Of a DNA stretch of 64,000 nucleotides, positions 53,755 through 62,628 are shown piece after piece. The DNA is from Cohnella endophytica (GTDB taxonomy: Bacteria > Bacillota > Bacilli > Paenibacillales > Paenibacillaceae): contig NZ_RBZM01000009.1 in the NCBI RefSeq assembly GCF_003628305.1, forward strand, positions 248,001 to 312,000, written 5' to 3'. A program made the position numbers and the translations under genes. Within the stretch, counting starts at the first letter, position 1. Each line of letters starts with the position of its first letter. Under the pieces are notes generated by a model. The model was not told where the DNA came from and did not search any database. It saw nothing but the letters and a program-made list of their open reading frames with translations.

Positions 53755-54645
53755 CTACCCCTTTACGGAGCCGAGAACGATTCCTTTGACGAAATATTTT
53801 TGCAAGAAAGGATAAGTAATCATAATCGGGAGAGCGCCCAAGAAAATTTGGGAGGATTTAAGCGTACGGTCCGACATTTTGGCGAGTTCATTGAGGTCGG
53901 ACGTGTTCTTGACCAGCAAGGAAATATCCTTCTGCAAGACGACCGTCTGAAGATAGCTTTGCAACGGATAGTGCTCGGGTTTGTTCATGAGAATCAAACC
54001 GTCGAACCAGCTGTTCCAATGGGTAACCAATACGAACAACGTCAGCGTGGCTAACGCCGCCGTCGACATCGGCACGTAAACCTTCCATAGAATGGTCATA
54101 TGGCTCGCTCCGTCCATCTGCGCCGATTCGGACACTTCCCTCGGCAACTGTCGGAAGAAATTAAGCAGGATCAAAATATTAAACACGGGTACGGCTGCCG
54201 GCAAGACCAGCGCCCAGATCGTATCCAACATGTGCAGATTCCGGATCACCATGTAAAAAGGAATGAGTCCCCCACTAAACAACGTGGTAAAAAAGAATAT
54301 CCACACGTAAAAAGTGCGGTAGCGGAACTCATTGCTGTCCTTGGATAAGGGATAAGCGATCAAGATCGTCATCACCATGCTGACTCCCCATCCGATGCCG
54401 ATCCGCTCGAGAGTGACGACGAGCGAGCGCCAGAATTCGACCCGCTCTAACGCGTAACGGTAAGCGGTGAGCGTAAAGTCGACCGGCCATGCCGTAACCT
54501 TGCCCGCCGCGACCGCCGATCCGGAACTGAAGGATACGGCCAGAACGTGAACGAGCGGGAATAAGCACAGAAGCGAAGTCGTCACGAGGATGAGATGGAT
54601 CGCGATCGCGAAAGTCCTGTTTTCTTTTATCCGGTTAGCCTTCAT
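53755..54645 (-). CDS. ABC importer permease, LplC type
   Basis: A 296-residue permease with six predicted membrane helices, EAA loop SESAQMDGASHMTILWKVYVPMSTAAL and C-terminal VLGSVKG. It lies 12 bp after the LplB-type gene and is the last gene of its operon before the terminator at 53703-53724. GAGGTG precedes the ATG. Confidence 0.92.
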   Translation of the reverse strand: MKANRIKENRTFAIAIHLILVTTSLLCLFPLVHVLAVSFSSGSAVAAGKVTAWPVDFTLTAYRYALERVEFWRSLVVTLERIGIGWGVSMVMTILIAYPLSKDSNEFRYRTFYVWIFFFTTLFSGGLIPFYMVIRNLHMLDTIWALVLPAAVPVFNILILLNFFRQLPREVSESAQMDGASHMTILWKVYVPMSTAALATLTLFVLVTHWNSWFDGLILMNKPEHYPLQSYLQTVVLQKDISLLVKNTSDLNELAKMSDRTLKSSQIFLGALPIMITYPFLQKYFVKGIVLGSVKG

Positions 54646-54657
54646 TAATATTCACCT

Positions 54658-55560
54658 CTAGAAAACCCTGTAATTGGCAAATCGATAGGCGGCGTAATAG
54701 GCTCCTCCGATGAACAAAGTCGAAACGACCGACTTCAATAGCCCCACTGCCGTTGCCGGACCGAACTGCGCATCTAGCAGGCCTAATCTGTAGACGAATG
54801 TATCGATGACGTCCCCGCTTTCGTAGACGGCAGGACCGTATAAATTAAAGATTTGGTCAAAACCCGCATTCAGGATGTTCCCTAAGCTCAGCAAGGCGAC
54901 CAGAACGATGATCATCCGCATGCCGGGCAACGTAACATGCCAGATTTGTCTCCATTTGCCGGCCCCGTCGATGCTGGAAGCTTCGTAAATCTGCGGGTCG
55001 ATCGTACTGATCGTAGCCAAGTAAATGACGGTGCCGAATCCGAATTCTTTCCACACGTCCGAGAAGATCATAGTCAGAGGGAAAGTGCTGTTATCGCCCA
55101 GAAAATAGATCGGTTGAAAACCAAACGCTTTGATGATGGAATTCACGATCCCGCTGGACGGAGACAGGATGTCGATGAGAATTCCGCTAAGAATAACCCA
55201 GGAAAGAAAATGCGGCAGATAGATGATCGTCTGGACGCTTCTCTTGAACGCCTTGCCCTTAACCTCGTTAATCATGATGGCGAAAGCGATCGGCACGAGC
55301 AATCCGATCAGCATTTTGCCGAACGCGATATAGATCGTGTTTCTAAGTATCGTGTAGAACCCCGGCATATTCGTCACGTACGCGAAATTTTCCCCGCCGA
55401 CCCACTTCTGGGCGCCGAACAGTCCTTTGGCCGGAACGAAATCCTGGAAAGCGATCACGATGCCCGCCATCGGCAAATAGGAGAACAGGACGACGAGCGC
55501 CAAGCCCGGCAAAATAATCAAATGTAACGGCAGCTCTTTTTTAATCCGGTTCAGAAACAT
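54658..55560 (-). CDS. ABC importer permease, LplB type
   Basis: A 300-residue permease with SYLPMAGIVIAFQDF near residue 26 and EAA loop YEASSIDGAGKWRQIWHVTLPGMRMII. GGAGGGA precedes the ATG. A 73-bp gap with a strong stem-loop (55578-55616) separates it from the binding-protein gene upstream. Confidence 0.92.
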   Translation of the reverse strand: MFLNRIKKELPLHLIILPGLALVVLFSYLPMAGIVIAFQDFVPAKGLFGAQKWVGGENFAYVTNMPGFYTILRNTIYIAFGKMLIGLLVPIAFAIMINEVKGKAFKRSVQTIIYLPHFLSWVILSGILIDILSPSSGIVNSIIKAFGFQPIYFLGDNSTFPLTMIFSDVWKEFGFGTVIYLATISTIDPQIYEASSIDGAGKWRQIWHVTLPGMRMIIVLVALLSLGNILNAGFDQIFNLYGPAVYESGDVIDTFVYRLGLLDAQFGPATAVGLLKSVVSTLFIGGAYYAAYRFANYRVF

Positions 55561-55577
55561 GACTTCCCTCCGTTGCG

Positions 55578-55616
55578 AAAAATGGGAAGAGAGGCGAGGG
55601 GTTGCCCTCTCCTCCC
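55578..55616 (-). terminator. Intercistronic stem-loop after LplA gene
   Basis: GGGAGGAGAGG pairs with CCTCTCTTCCC over 11 bp (one G-T pair) on the minus strand, followed by ATTTTTCG. It lies 17 bp after the binding-protein stop and would pass only part of the transcripts on to the permease genes. Confidence 0.8.
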
Positions 55617-55633
55617 ATAACCCGCTTTCCGTT

Positions 55634-57352
55634 CTACTTTTGCAAGCTTTGGCTCCATTCGTTGACTTCTTTTTCGATGGCTTCGCCGCCGAGCTTATTG
55701 TAGTCCGCTACGTATTTATCGAAGTTGGATAGCGGTTCCTTGCCGACGATGAACTTCGTGATCATTTCTTTCTCGAATTTCAATAGCGTCGCGGAATATT
55801 TCTTCATGTTATCGCCCGGCGCTCCGTAAAACTCGTTGAAAATATGACGATTGTCGTTCGCGTATTGTACCATGAGGTCGCCCACGCCGTTCTCCGAGAA
55901 AGCTTTGAACCAGCCGTGGTTCGCCTCGTCTTTATCGTTTTTGTATTTCATTACGTTATCCCAGACGCTCATGGATTCCGGATTCAGCTTGGAATTGTCG
56001 TTATTCTTGATCGCGTCCAGAATCGCGATGTTGTTCTCAATGTTCTTATTCGGCGGAAGCGCGGAGAACGGAGAAAGCGACCATAATTCATGACCTTCCG
56101 TATCGCGATAGTACTTGTTGAAATCGTTCGTCGCTCCGTAGTTTTTCTCCAGGAACATATTGATGAGCTTAACGATCGCTTCCGGATTTTTGCTGCCCTT
56201 CTTCACGGCATAGTACGTATTCGTCGCAAGGTTGACTTCCGTCATGGCCATCTTATCATCGATCGAGACGATCGGATACGCCTGATAATCGGCTTTGACG
56301 TTCGCGTCGTGAACCAATTGGATCGGCCAAGCGAAGTTCCAGTGCGCACCGAAGAACATGCCGTTCTTGCCCGCTACGGTATCCTCGCCCACTTTACCTG
56401 CGTCTTTGGTAATGAATTCTTTATCGATGATGCCGTCCACGTACATCTGATGCAGTTGTGTCAATGGAGCGATCATCTCTTTCTGCGTAGAACCGTATAC
56501 CAACTTGCCGTTCGCATCCTTAACGAAGATGCCCGGATAAGCGTGGTATCCGTTGAAGAAGCCTTCCAATACCGCGTAACCGACGTTCGTCAGATCTTTG
56601 ATCAGAGCTAAGCCCTGCGTATCGTTTTTGCCGTTTTGGTCCGGGTCGTTCTTGGTGAAAGCTTCCGCGATTTTCAACAGATCCTGCATCGTTTTGGGCG
56701 GCGTCAGACCCAGATTTTTCAGCCAGTCTTCGCGAATCCACACGAAGTTCTGCGTTTCCCTGGAGGAGGCGATGCTTGGAATGCCCATCAGCTTGCCGTT
56801 GAATTTCGCGGCGTTAAACGGACGATCTCCTTCTTGCATTAACAATTCTTTCGTCAGCGGCGACGCGTATTGTTCGAACGCGGCGGTCAAATCCTCGATT
56901 TGATCGCTTTCCGCCAGCTGTTTCAGTTGGTTCACGTTAACCGGGATAATGTCCGGCAGCGCGCCCGAAGAGAGGCTCAGGTTAATTTTTTGATCGTATT
57001 GATCGCCGGCCTTGGCTACCCAGTCATACTTGACTTTAATGCCGAGATCTTGCTCGAATGCATCCAGCCAGCGGTTTTTATCCAGCGTTTCTCCTGCCGG
57101 AAGGTTCGCTTCCAACGTCTCGTTGGTGGAACGGAAAGTCGTAATCTCGATCGGCGGATCGTATTTGCCTAGCGGATCGATCGCAGGCGAACTGGCGCTG
57201 GCGCTTTCCGATGCCGCCGGTTGCGACTCGCTGCTCGTCGCTTGGCTTCCGGATGCCGCAGGGGCTCCGTTATTGTTTTTGCTGCAAGCCGATAGAAGAA
57301 GCGATAGAACGAGTACGGAACCTAACGTGGTCTTAGCCATGATTTTGAACAA
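55634..57352 (-). CDS. Oligosaccharide-binding lipoprotein, LplA type
   Basis: A 572-residue lipoprotein with lipobox LLSACSKN near residue 23 and a Ser/Ala-rich linker. It resembles the protein of 17980-19620 in layout, including a calcium-type loop DPDQNGKND. The start appears to be TTG at 57352, nine bases after AAGGGG; the next in-frame ATG (57340) is too far from that site. It feeds the LplB and LplC permeases downstream. The operon also carries the GH43-like and 897-residue genes upstream, so the ligand is probably one of their products. Confidence 0.9.
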   Translation of the reverse strand: MFKIMAKTTLGSVLVLSLLLSACSKNNNGAPAASGSQATSSESQPAASESASASSPAIDPLGKYDPPIEITTFRSTNETLEANLPAGETLDKNRWLDAFEQDLGIKVKYDWVAKAGDQYDQKINLSLSSGALPDIIPVNVNQLKQLAESDQIEDLTAAFEQYASPLTKELLMQEGDRPFNAAKFNGKLMGIPSIASSRETQNFVWIREDWLKNLGLTPPKTMQDLLKIAEAFTKNDPDQNGKNDTQGLALIKDLTNVGYAVLEGFFNGYHAYPGIFVKDANGKLVYGSTQKEMIAPLTQLHQMYVDGIIDKEFITKDAGKVGEDTVAGKNGMFFGAHWNFAWPIQLVHDANVKADYQAYPIVSIDDKMAMTEVNLATNTYYAVKKGSKNPEAIVKLINMFLEKNYGATNDFNKYYRDTEGHELWSLSPFSALPPNKNIENNIAILDAIKNNDNSKLNPESMSVWDNVMKYKNDKDEANHGWFKAFSENGVGDLMVQYANDNRHIFNEFYGAPGDNMKKYSATLLKFEKEMITKFIVGKEPLSNFDKYVADYNKLGGEAIEKEVNEWSQSLQK

Positions 57353-57380
57353 GATGCATTTCCCCTTTATCTGATTGTTT

Positions 57381-60074
57381 TTAAGCCGTCGTAAACGTTC
57401 GATACAGATCGGTATCGAAATCTTCCAACTCTACGATGCCGCATAAGTGGCTTACCGCCACCCAGGGGAGCCAAATTCGGCTCATCCCGACGCCCCTTCT
57501 CGGCGCGATGCTCCAGTGCTCCTGAATCCAGCCGACGTCATGCAGGTCGTACGGTCTGCCGGGCATGGCCATCATGAGCTTCGTGTTGTGCAACAAGATC
57601 CGGGATACTTCGGCGTAATGTTCATCCCCCGTATACTTGTAGAGCTTGGCGTATTCGGCGACGTCGAAAGCCATATACGTATCCGCGAGGGAATGTCCGG
57701 TGGCGATCAGCTGCACGCCCACCGTGGAAACGCCCTGCTTCCAATGAAGCTGCTCGTCCGTTGCATCGGTCGGCATCGGAACATTCCAGCAATAGATCCA
57801 TGTTTCCGCCGCGTCACCCGCCGCCTTCGCCCGTTCCAGCCATTTCGGCTCCCAAGTAGCTTCATAAAGCGTCATATAAGCTCTCATCGAGATCGTGGCC
57901 GCTTCCTTGTCGATGACGTTCGGATTGTCGAGCGTGCCGCCAACGAAAAATCCATCCCTTTGTCCGTGAATCCAGCATAGCTCTCCCGTACGAACGGCCG
58001 ATTCGATGAAACCCGGATTTCCGGAGATGTCGTACGCCTGAATAAGAAACGGGATCGCGTTATAGCTGCTCTCGGGGTACACTTGTGCGGGTTCTCCCGT
58101 TCCGGCTTTCCACGTTCGCGGATAACCCCCGCCGGGCAATTCTTGCCCGAGAAGCCAGTTTCCGAAATCCATCGCCCATTTGTGCCACTCCGAATGATCG
58201 CGCCCCGCTTGTTTCTCGAACTCCCAAGCTTTCAACATATACCGGGCGCCTTCCGACAAAGCCCGGAGAGACGGCTGATCGCGAATGACGTTGATCCATC
58301 CGCCGCCTTCGGCGAATCCTTCGGTCGTAGGCGGACACATCTGAATCTCGCAAAATGTCCGGAGAATCTCGTAAGCCGATTCGCGATAGGCGTATGCCGC
58401 CTCGGAATCCCTCGCGGCTTCCCGCAACAAGAAATAGGCGGTTTCGATGCTTCTTCCCGTGAAGCCCATATAGGCATCCCGCTCCAACACTTTGCCGGAG
58501 ACGCTATCGAAGGCGATCGGAAGCGTCACGCGGCCATCGGTTCTATCGACGACGCTGTGCAGAATCTTGTTCTGGCTCCGGCGGATAAGCTCCGAGTCTT
58601 GCAATACGACCTCCGGAGCGTAATGCGTCCAAGCCCTTCTCCACGCTTCGTTGAAATATCGCGGGAAGCTTTCGTCCTGCCCGAATCGGATGCTAACGGA
58701 ATAGTCATGTCTGACTTCCTCGGTCAGAGGATGATAGCGTCTGCGCCATTTCTTCATCTGCCCGTGAGGGAACGTATCTCCGGAATAAGTTGCTCCTCCC
58801 TCCGTCCCCGGAAACCAGAACCCCGTGCGCAAAGCTCCTTCTTCCTCGACGCATCCCAGCGATCCGAATTGGAACCGGGCATCGACGAACGGAACGGCTT
58901 CGGTATCCATGCTCTCGGAGAATGTCGTGTCGCCGAGGGCGTTCTCGTGCAAGATTGCGACGGAGGATCCGTCTTTGAAATGAAGTCCGAAAGTCGGCGC
59001 GGGCATTCGGTCCTCACGGATGATGAGCTCTTTCATGCCGGACACGTAGTTTTCCATGCCGCCGATGGCCGTCTTCGTAATGTTGTTGAACGTACCGTAG
59101 AGCATGCCGGGAGCGAATACGTTCGCGTCCAGAACCGTTAACCCTTCTTCGGTGCGAAACGTTAATTGGGAGAGGAAGGCTTTGTTGCTGCGCCCAGCGA
59201 CCTTCAAGCTCCTATGAATTCGCACGTGGTCCGCTTCGACGGAATAACGGTCGGTTACCCGAATCGACTGCTTCTCGGATAAGCGGATGACCGCTTCGCC
59301 TATCCATTCGGATCCGCTTTCCTTGATTACGTCGTAACCGGAAGCAACCTGTTCGGTTTCTCCGCTCTCGTCGCGAATTTCGATCCGAACGGGCAAGCTT
59401 TCGGTTAACGTGGAGCGGCCCGGTCCTTTAAGAACGACTCCCCGTTGCCCGTTTCCGTCCGGCTCCGTCAGACATAAGCCTACTTTACGGATGCGTTGCG
59501 GCATCTCCGGCTGAACCAACTGGTCGGATTGCGAATCCAGTTCAAAGGAATGCCGATTGAGATCGATCCATTCGATCGGAAGATCCCTTGATTCCGTTAC
59601 GTAGAAAGGGCCGATGGCCTTGTCGCCGGGAATCGTGAACTCGCAATGCAACGTTCCAGCCAGCATAGTGAACATCTCGGCGCCTCGCGGGGCGGGATAT
59701 AAGCTTAGACAGGTGAAATCTTCGGTTTTCAGCGTCCCTTGGCGATCGCTTGCCAGCGCCTCCTCCTTGCGCAGTCGGCAAATCAAGAGATATACGGGTT
59801 TTACTTCGTTCCCGTGAGCGGGAATCAAAAACTCTTCATGATCCGGATGAGTACCGAGTCGGACTTTGTACTTGTTGACGCCGACGGCAATGAGCTTGTG
59901 CGGACCGTACTCCTCGGGCGACTCGTATAGCGATTCAACTGCGTTCTCTCCGGGAAGAGCTTGAATCGTTCTTTCTGTCGGGTTGAACAAACGGATTAGC
60001 CCTTCCGCCTGGAGTTGCTCTAACAGAGCCAATGTAATCGGTTCGGGCTTTAAGCGAATGCTGGTGCTAATCAT
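57381..60074 (-). CDS. Large protein of unknown family, six-hairpin glycosidase-like C-terminal half
   Basis: An 897-residue protein without signal peptide or membrane segment, so probably cytoplasmic. I do not recognise the family. The N-terminal ~480 residues are beta-rich. The region from about 490 to 885 has the helix repeats and Gly/Trp-rich turns of (alpha/alpha)6-barrel glycosidases: GFAEGGGWINVIRDQPSL, GQELPGGGYPRTW, DGFFVGGTLDNPNVIDKEAAT and HDVGWIQEHWSIAPRRGVGMSRIW. Acidic residues in these motifs could be catalytic. It lies in the operon between a GH43-like secreted enzyme and an LplA-type binding protein, so a role in cleaving imported oligosaccharides is likely (inference). AAAGGA precedes the ATG. 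Confidence 0.6.
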   Translation of the reverse strand: MISTSIRLKPEPITLALLEQLQAEGLIRLFNPTERTIQALPGENAVESLYESPEEYGPHKLIAVGVNKYKVRLGTHPDHEEFLIPAHGNEVKPVYLLICRLRKEEALASDRQGTLKTEDFTCLSLYPAPRGAEMFTMLAGTLHCEFTIPGDKAIGPFYVTESRDLPIEWIDLNRHSFELDSQSDQLVQPEMPQRIRKVGLCLTEPDGNGQRGVVLKGPGRSTLTESLPVRIEIRDESGETEQVASGYDVIKESGSEWIGEAVIRLSEKQSIRVTDRYSVEADHVRIHRSLKVAGRSNKAFLSQLTFRTEEGLTVLDANVFAPGMLYGTFNNITKTAIGGMENYVSGMKELIIREDRMPAPTFGLHFKDGSSVAILHENALGDTTFSESMDTEAVPFVDARFQFGSLGCVEEEGALRTGFWFPGTEGGATYSGDTFPHGQMKKWRRRYHPLTEEVRHDYSVSIRFGQDESFPRYFNEAWRRAWTHYAPEVVLQDSELIRRSQNKILHSVVDRTDGRVTLPIAFDSVSGKVLERDAYMGFTGRSIETAYFLLREAARDSEAAYAYRESAYEILRTFCEIQMCPPTTEGFAEGGGWINVIRDQPSLRALSEGARYMLKAWEFEKQAGRDHSEWHKWAMDFGNWLLGQELPGGGYPRTWKAGTGEPAQVYPESSYNAIPFLIQAYDISGNPGFIESAVRTGELCWIHGQRDGFFVGGTLDNPNVIDKEAATISMRAYMTLYEATWEPKWLERAKAAGDAAETWIYCWNVPMPTDATDEQLHWKQGVSTVGVQLIATGHSLADTYMAFDVAEYAKLYKYTGDEHYAEVSRILLHNTKLMMAMPGRPYDLHDVGWIQEHWSIAPRRGVGMSRIWLPWVAVSHLCGIVELEDFDTDLYRTFTTA

Positions 60075-60101
60075 GGTTGGACAATCCTTTCTGCGATGCC
60101 G

Positions 60102-62411
60102 TTAGTGGATCTTCACTTTGTCGACGGTAATGTAGGTGTTGGCCCCCGCTCCCGTTCCGCTCGTAGTGCCCGTAACTCTGATCTTAAGGGTATGGTAGCC
60201 TAGCGGTAATTCGGGACTGGTATATATCGATTGCGCCCAAAGCCTGGATGAAGCATAGAAATCCTTGTTCGTTTCCGCGCCGCCGTCGATGGAGAAGGCC
60301 GCGATGCCGTGCGAAGGATCTCTAGATCCGAAATACTCGATCTGCGTGCCGTAAAACTGAATTTCGACCGTCGCGTTCGTCGCGTTGCCGAAATGCTCGT
60401 CTTTCCATTCGCAGCCGCACGTCGAAGAGGTAGCGGAAGACCATGCTCCCGTATACTTAAACTGGTTGGCGCTCGTTCCGATCGTAGAGTCGTTTACCGT
60501 CACGATTGTTCCAGTCACGACCACGTCATCCGACGTAATAAAACTATCGCTCGACAATGCGTTTTTCGTGCCGGTTGCCCTAACCTTAAGCGTATGGTAG
60601 CCAAGCGGAAGGGTCGGACTCGTGTACATTAACTGATTCCACTGTCTGGCACCCGCGTAGAAGTCGACGTTCGTCTCGGCTCCCCCGTCGATGGAGAAAG
60701 CTCCGATCCCGTGCGATGGATCCCTCGAGCCGTAATATTGAATCTTCGTTCCGTAGAAAGGAATCGTTACGTATTCGTTCGCGTTTTTCGTAAAATGCTC
60801 GTCGTTCAAATAACAACCGCATCCCGTTCCATAAGACCATCCCGAGGTATACGTGCCGTTAACCGTATCGTTAAGGGTCGTCGTTCCCGATTCGACGTTC
60901 GTCAGCGCCGTAACCTCGACCTTATCAATCGATACGAAAGTGTCCGTGCCGAGCTGGATATCTTGGTTGTTGGCATCCTTGCCGATTTTCTTCTGCCCGG
61001 TTACCCGAATCGTAAGCGTATGCGGACCGTCATCCAAGATCGGGCTCAAATATGAAACGACGTTCCAATGCCGGACGGATTCGTACAAGTCGACGAGCTT
61101 TTCCGTCCCGCCGTCCAGAGAAAAGCCGATTTTCCCGTGGCTTGGGTCCAAAGAGCTGTAGATCTTGATTTGATTGCCCGTAAAACGGATCGTGGCGGTG
61201 GAGCCGGTTACGTTGCTGAAATGCTCGTCGTTGTTATAACAAATCGAGCAGCCCGAAGCGGAAGACCAATTGGCCGAATACTCGATCTGATTCATTCCCG
61301 TCCCTGTCGCCGAGTCGTTGAATCGGCTCAAGAGCGGCGCATCGTTGCCGGTTTCGCCCGATGGAACCAAACGCGACACTCCGACGGGAAGCGGAGTTCC
61401 GAAGTTGGGCGTGCCGTTCGCGTTCCAAGTGAACTTCTGGGCTCTCATCGATTGCTCGTTCCACCCGTTGCAATTCTCCGGACCGTTGCAAGCATGATAG
61501 ACAAGCCAATCTTCCGTGCCGTCGGGAGACTTCACGACCGAGGGAACTCCCGGATTCATCGCGTTCCCGTCCGTTCCCGAATAGCTTTGAAACACGGGCG
61601 TGGAAGTTTTCGTCCAGGCTCCCGCGCTTAGTGGATTGCTGCCCGTGTACTTGACCAACGCCATCTTATAATCGTCATGCGTCGCGTTAGCCGAATGCAA
61701 GACGAACAAGTCTCCGTTATGGATCAACGGCACCGGCCCTTCATCCACAAGTCCTTCCCATGTATAAGTCGGCTCGGAAATAAAAGATTCGTCCGAGCTG
61801 GCCGTCCAAGGATCGCTCATCGTAATGATGCTGACTTTGCTTAGCGCGCCTTTGACCGGATCGACGATATTGCATCGCGATAATACGGCGTAAGTCTTGC
61901 CGTTATAATCGAACGGCGCTAACGTTAAAGCGCAGCGGGAGTTGCCGGAATCGTACGGATCGACCAATTGCCCTTTGGAAGTGTAACCGCCTTGGGCGTC
62001 CGTCGTATCCGATTGCAGAACGAAAACTCTGTGGCCGAACGCATCCCCTTTAACTCCGGTGGCCGAATAGTAGATATACCATTTGTTATTGATGAAATAG
62101 AGGAATGGCGACCAGGTGTCTTCGCTATCGGCGCCAGACGCGGGCGCGGTGTACACCTTGACCTTGGTGCCCGCGTTGATTCCGGACAGGCTCGCCGATT
62201 TATTAATATAGATGTCTTTCTTGTAATCGCTGTAAATCAGATAGTAGTAACCGTCTTTATAAGTCATGAAGGAATCGGACATTTTCGGTAAAATCTCCCC
62301 GGAAAAGACGGGTGCGGCCTTTGCTTCTTGAATCATCAGAAATCCCGAGATCAGAAAAGCCGTCAAAACCGCAAACGACCATTGAATCACTAACTTGGCT
62401 TTAGAGTTCAT
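60102..62411 (-). CDS. Secreted GH43-like glycosidase with three repeated binding modules
   Basis: A 769-residue extracellular protein. Residues 1-32 are a signal peptide. About 36-350 form a five-bladed-propeller domain of GH43 type: SDSFMTYKDGYYYLIYSD, DTWSPFLYFINNKWYIYYS, and E224 in LVDEGPVPLI as likely general acid. Three modules follow (about 365-502, 512-633, 638-769), each with a CxxC- or CxC-like pair next to (N/K)DEHF, a GSRDPSHG-type turn, LDGG or IDGG, and a YHTLKIRVTG-type strand. They look like beta-sandwich carbohydrate-binding modules. The likely substrate is arabinan or arabinoxylan (family knowledge plus the AraR-like regulator next door). AAGGGG lies 13 bases before the ATG. 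A full-match cre box lies at 62435-62449. Confidence 0.78.
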   Translation of the reverse strand: MNSKAKLVIQWSFAVLTAFLISGFLMIQEAKAAPVFSGEILPKMSDSFMTYKDGYYYLIYSDYKKDIYINKSASLSGINAGTKVKVYTAPASGADSEDTWSPFLYFINNKWYIYYSATGVKGDAFGHRVFVLQSDTTDAQGGYTSKGQLVDPYDSGNSRCALTLAPFDYNGKTYAVLSRCNIVDPVKGALSKVSIITMSDPWTASSDESFISEPTYTWEGLVDEGPVPLIHNGDLFVLHSANATHDDYKMALVKYTGSNPLSAGAWTKTSTPVFQSYSGTDGNAMNPGVPSVVKSPDGTEDWLVYHACNGPENCNGWNEQSMRAQKFTWNANGTPNFGTPLPVGVSRLVPSGETGNDAPLLSRFNDSATGTGMNQIEYSANWSSASGCSICYNNDEHFSNVTGSTATIRFTGNQIKIYSSLDPSHGKIGFSLDGGTEKLVDLYESVRHWNVVSYLSPILDDGPHTLTIRVTGQKKIGKDANNQDIQLGTDTFVSIDKVEVTALTNVESGTTTLNDTVNGTYTSGWSYGTGCGCYLNDEHFTKNANEYVTIPFYGTKIQYYGSRDPSHGIGAFSIDGGAETNVDFYAGARQWNQLMYTSPTLPLGYHTLKVRATGTKNALSSDSFITSDDVVVTGTIVTVNDSTIGTSANQFKYTGAWSSATSSTCGCEWKDEHFGNATNATVEIQFYGTQIEYFGSRDPSHGIAAFSIDGGAETNKDFYASSRLWAQSIYTSPELPLGYHTLKIRVTGTTSGTGAGANTYITVDKVKIH

Positions 62412-62434
62412 GATGCGTAATCATCCCCTTTTGT

Positions 62435-62449
62435 TGTTAGCGCTTTCAA
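62435..62449 (-). promoter_or_regulatory. cre-like site of GH43-like operon (full consensus match)
   Basis: On the minus strand TTGAAAGCGCTAACA matches WTGNAANCGNWNNCW at all fifteen positions. It lies 24 bp upstream of the GH43-like start codon, close enough for CcpA to block transcription. Confidence 0.75.
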
Positions 62450-62482
62450 CTTCTATCCAAATAGTAGGCTATTCATAGTATG

Positions 62483-62610
62483 TTGTATATATCTAATTCA
62501 ATATAAATTTATAATCGAAACCCCTCAATCGCCCTATATACTTGAAATAATTTACAATCATTAGGTGACAAACCATTGTCAGTCATATATACTGTATTCA
62601 ACATATACAA
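62483..62610. promoter_or_regulatory. Candidate operator repeats for AraR-like regulator
   Basis: The divergent 217-bp region is AT-rich. TTGTATAT at 62483-62490 recurs inverted as ATATACAA at 62603-62610, one near each of the two divergent genes. Such a pair could let the GntR/LacI-type regulator control both promoters with DNA looping, as AraR does. The boxes were found by eye and are short, so this is tentative. Confidence 0.35.
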
Positions 62611-62628
62611 TATAATGAGGTCCTGACT

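Noticed and set aside
58083..59141. 352-codon plus-strand frame opposite the 897-residue gene
   Set aside because: The minus-strand gene fits its operon with a ribosome-binding site and sensible composition; the plus-strand frame is a shadow.
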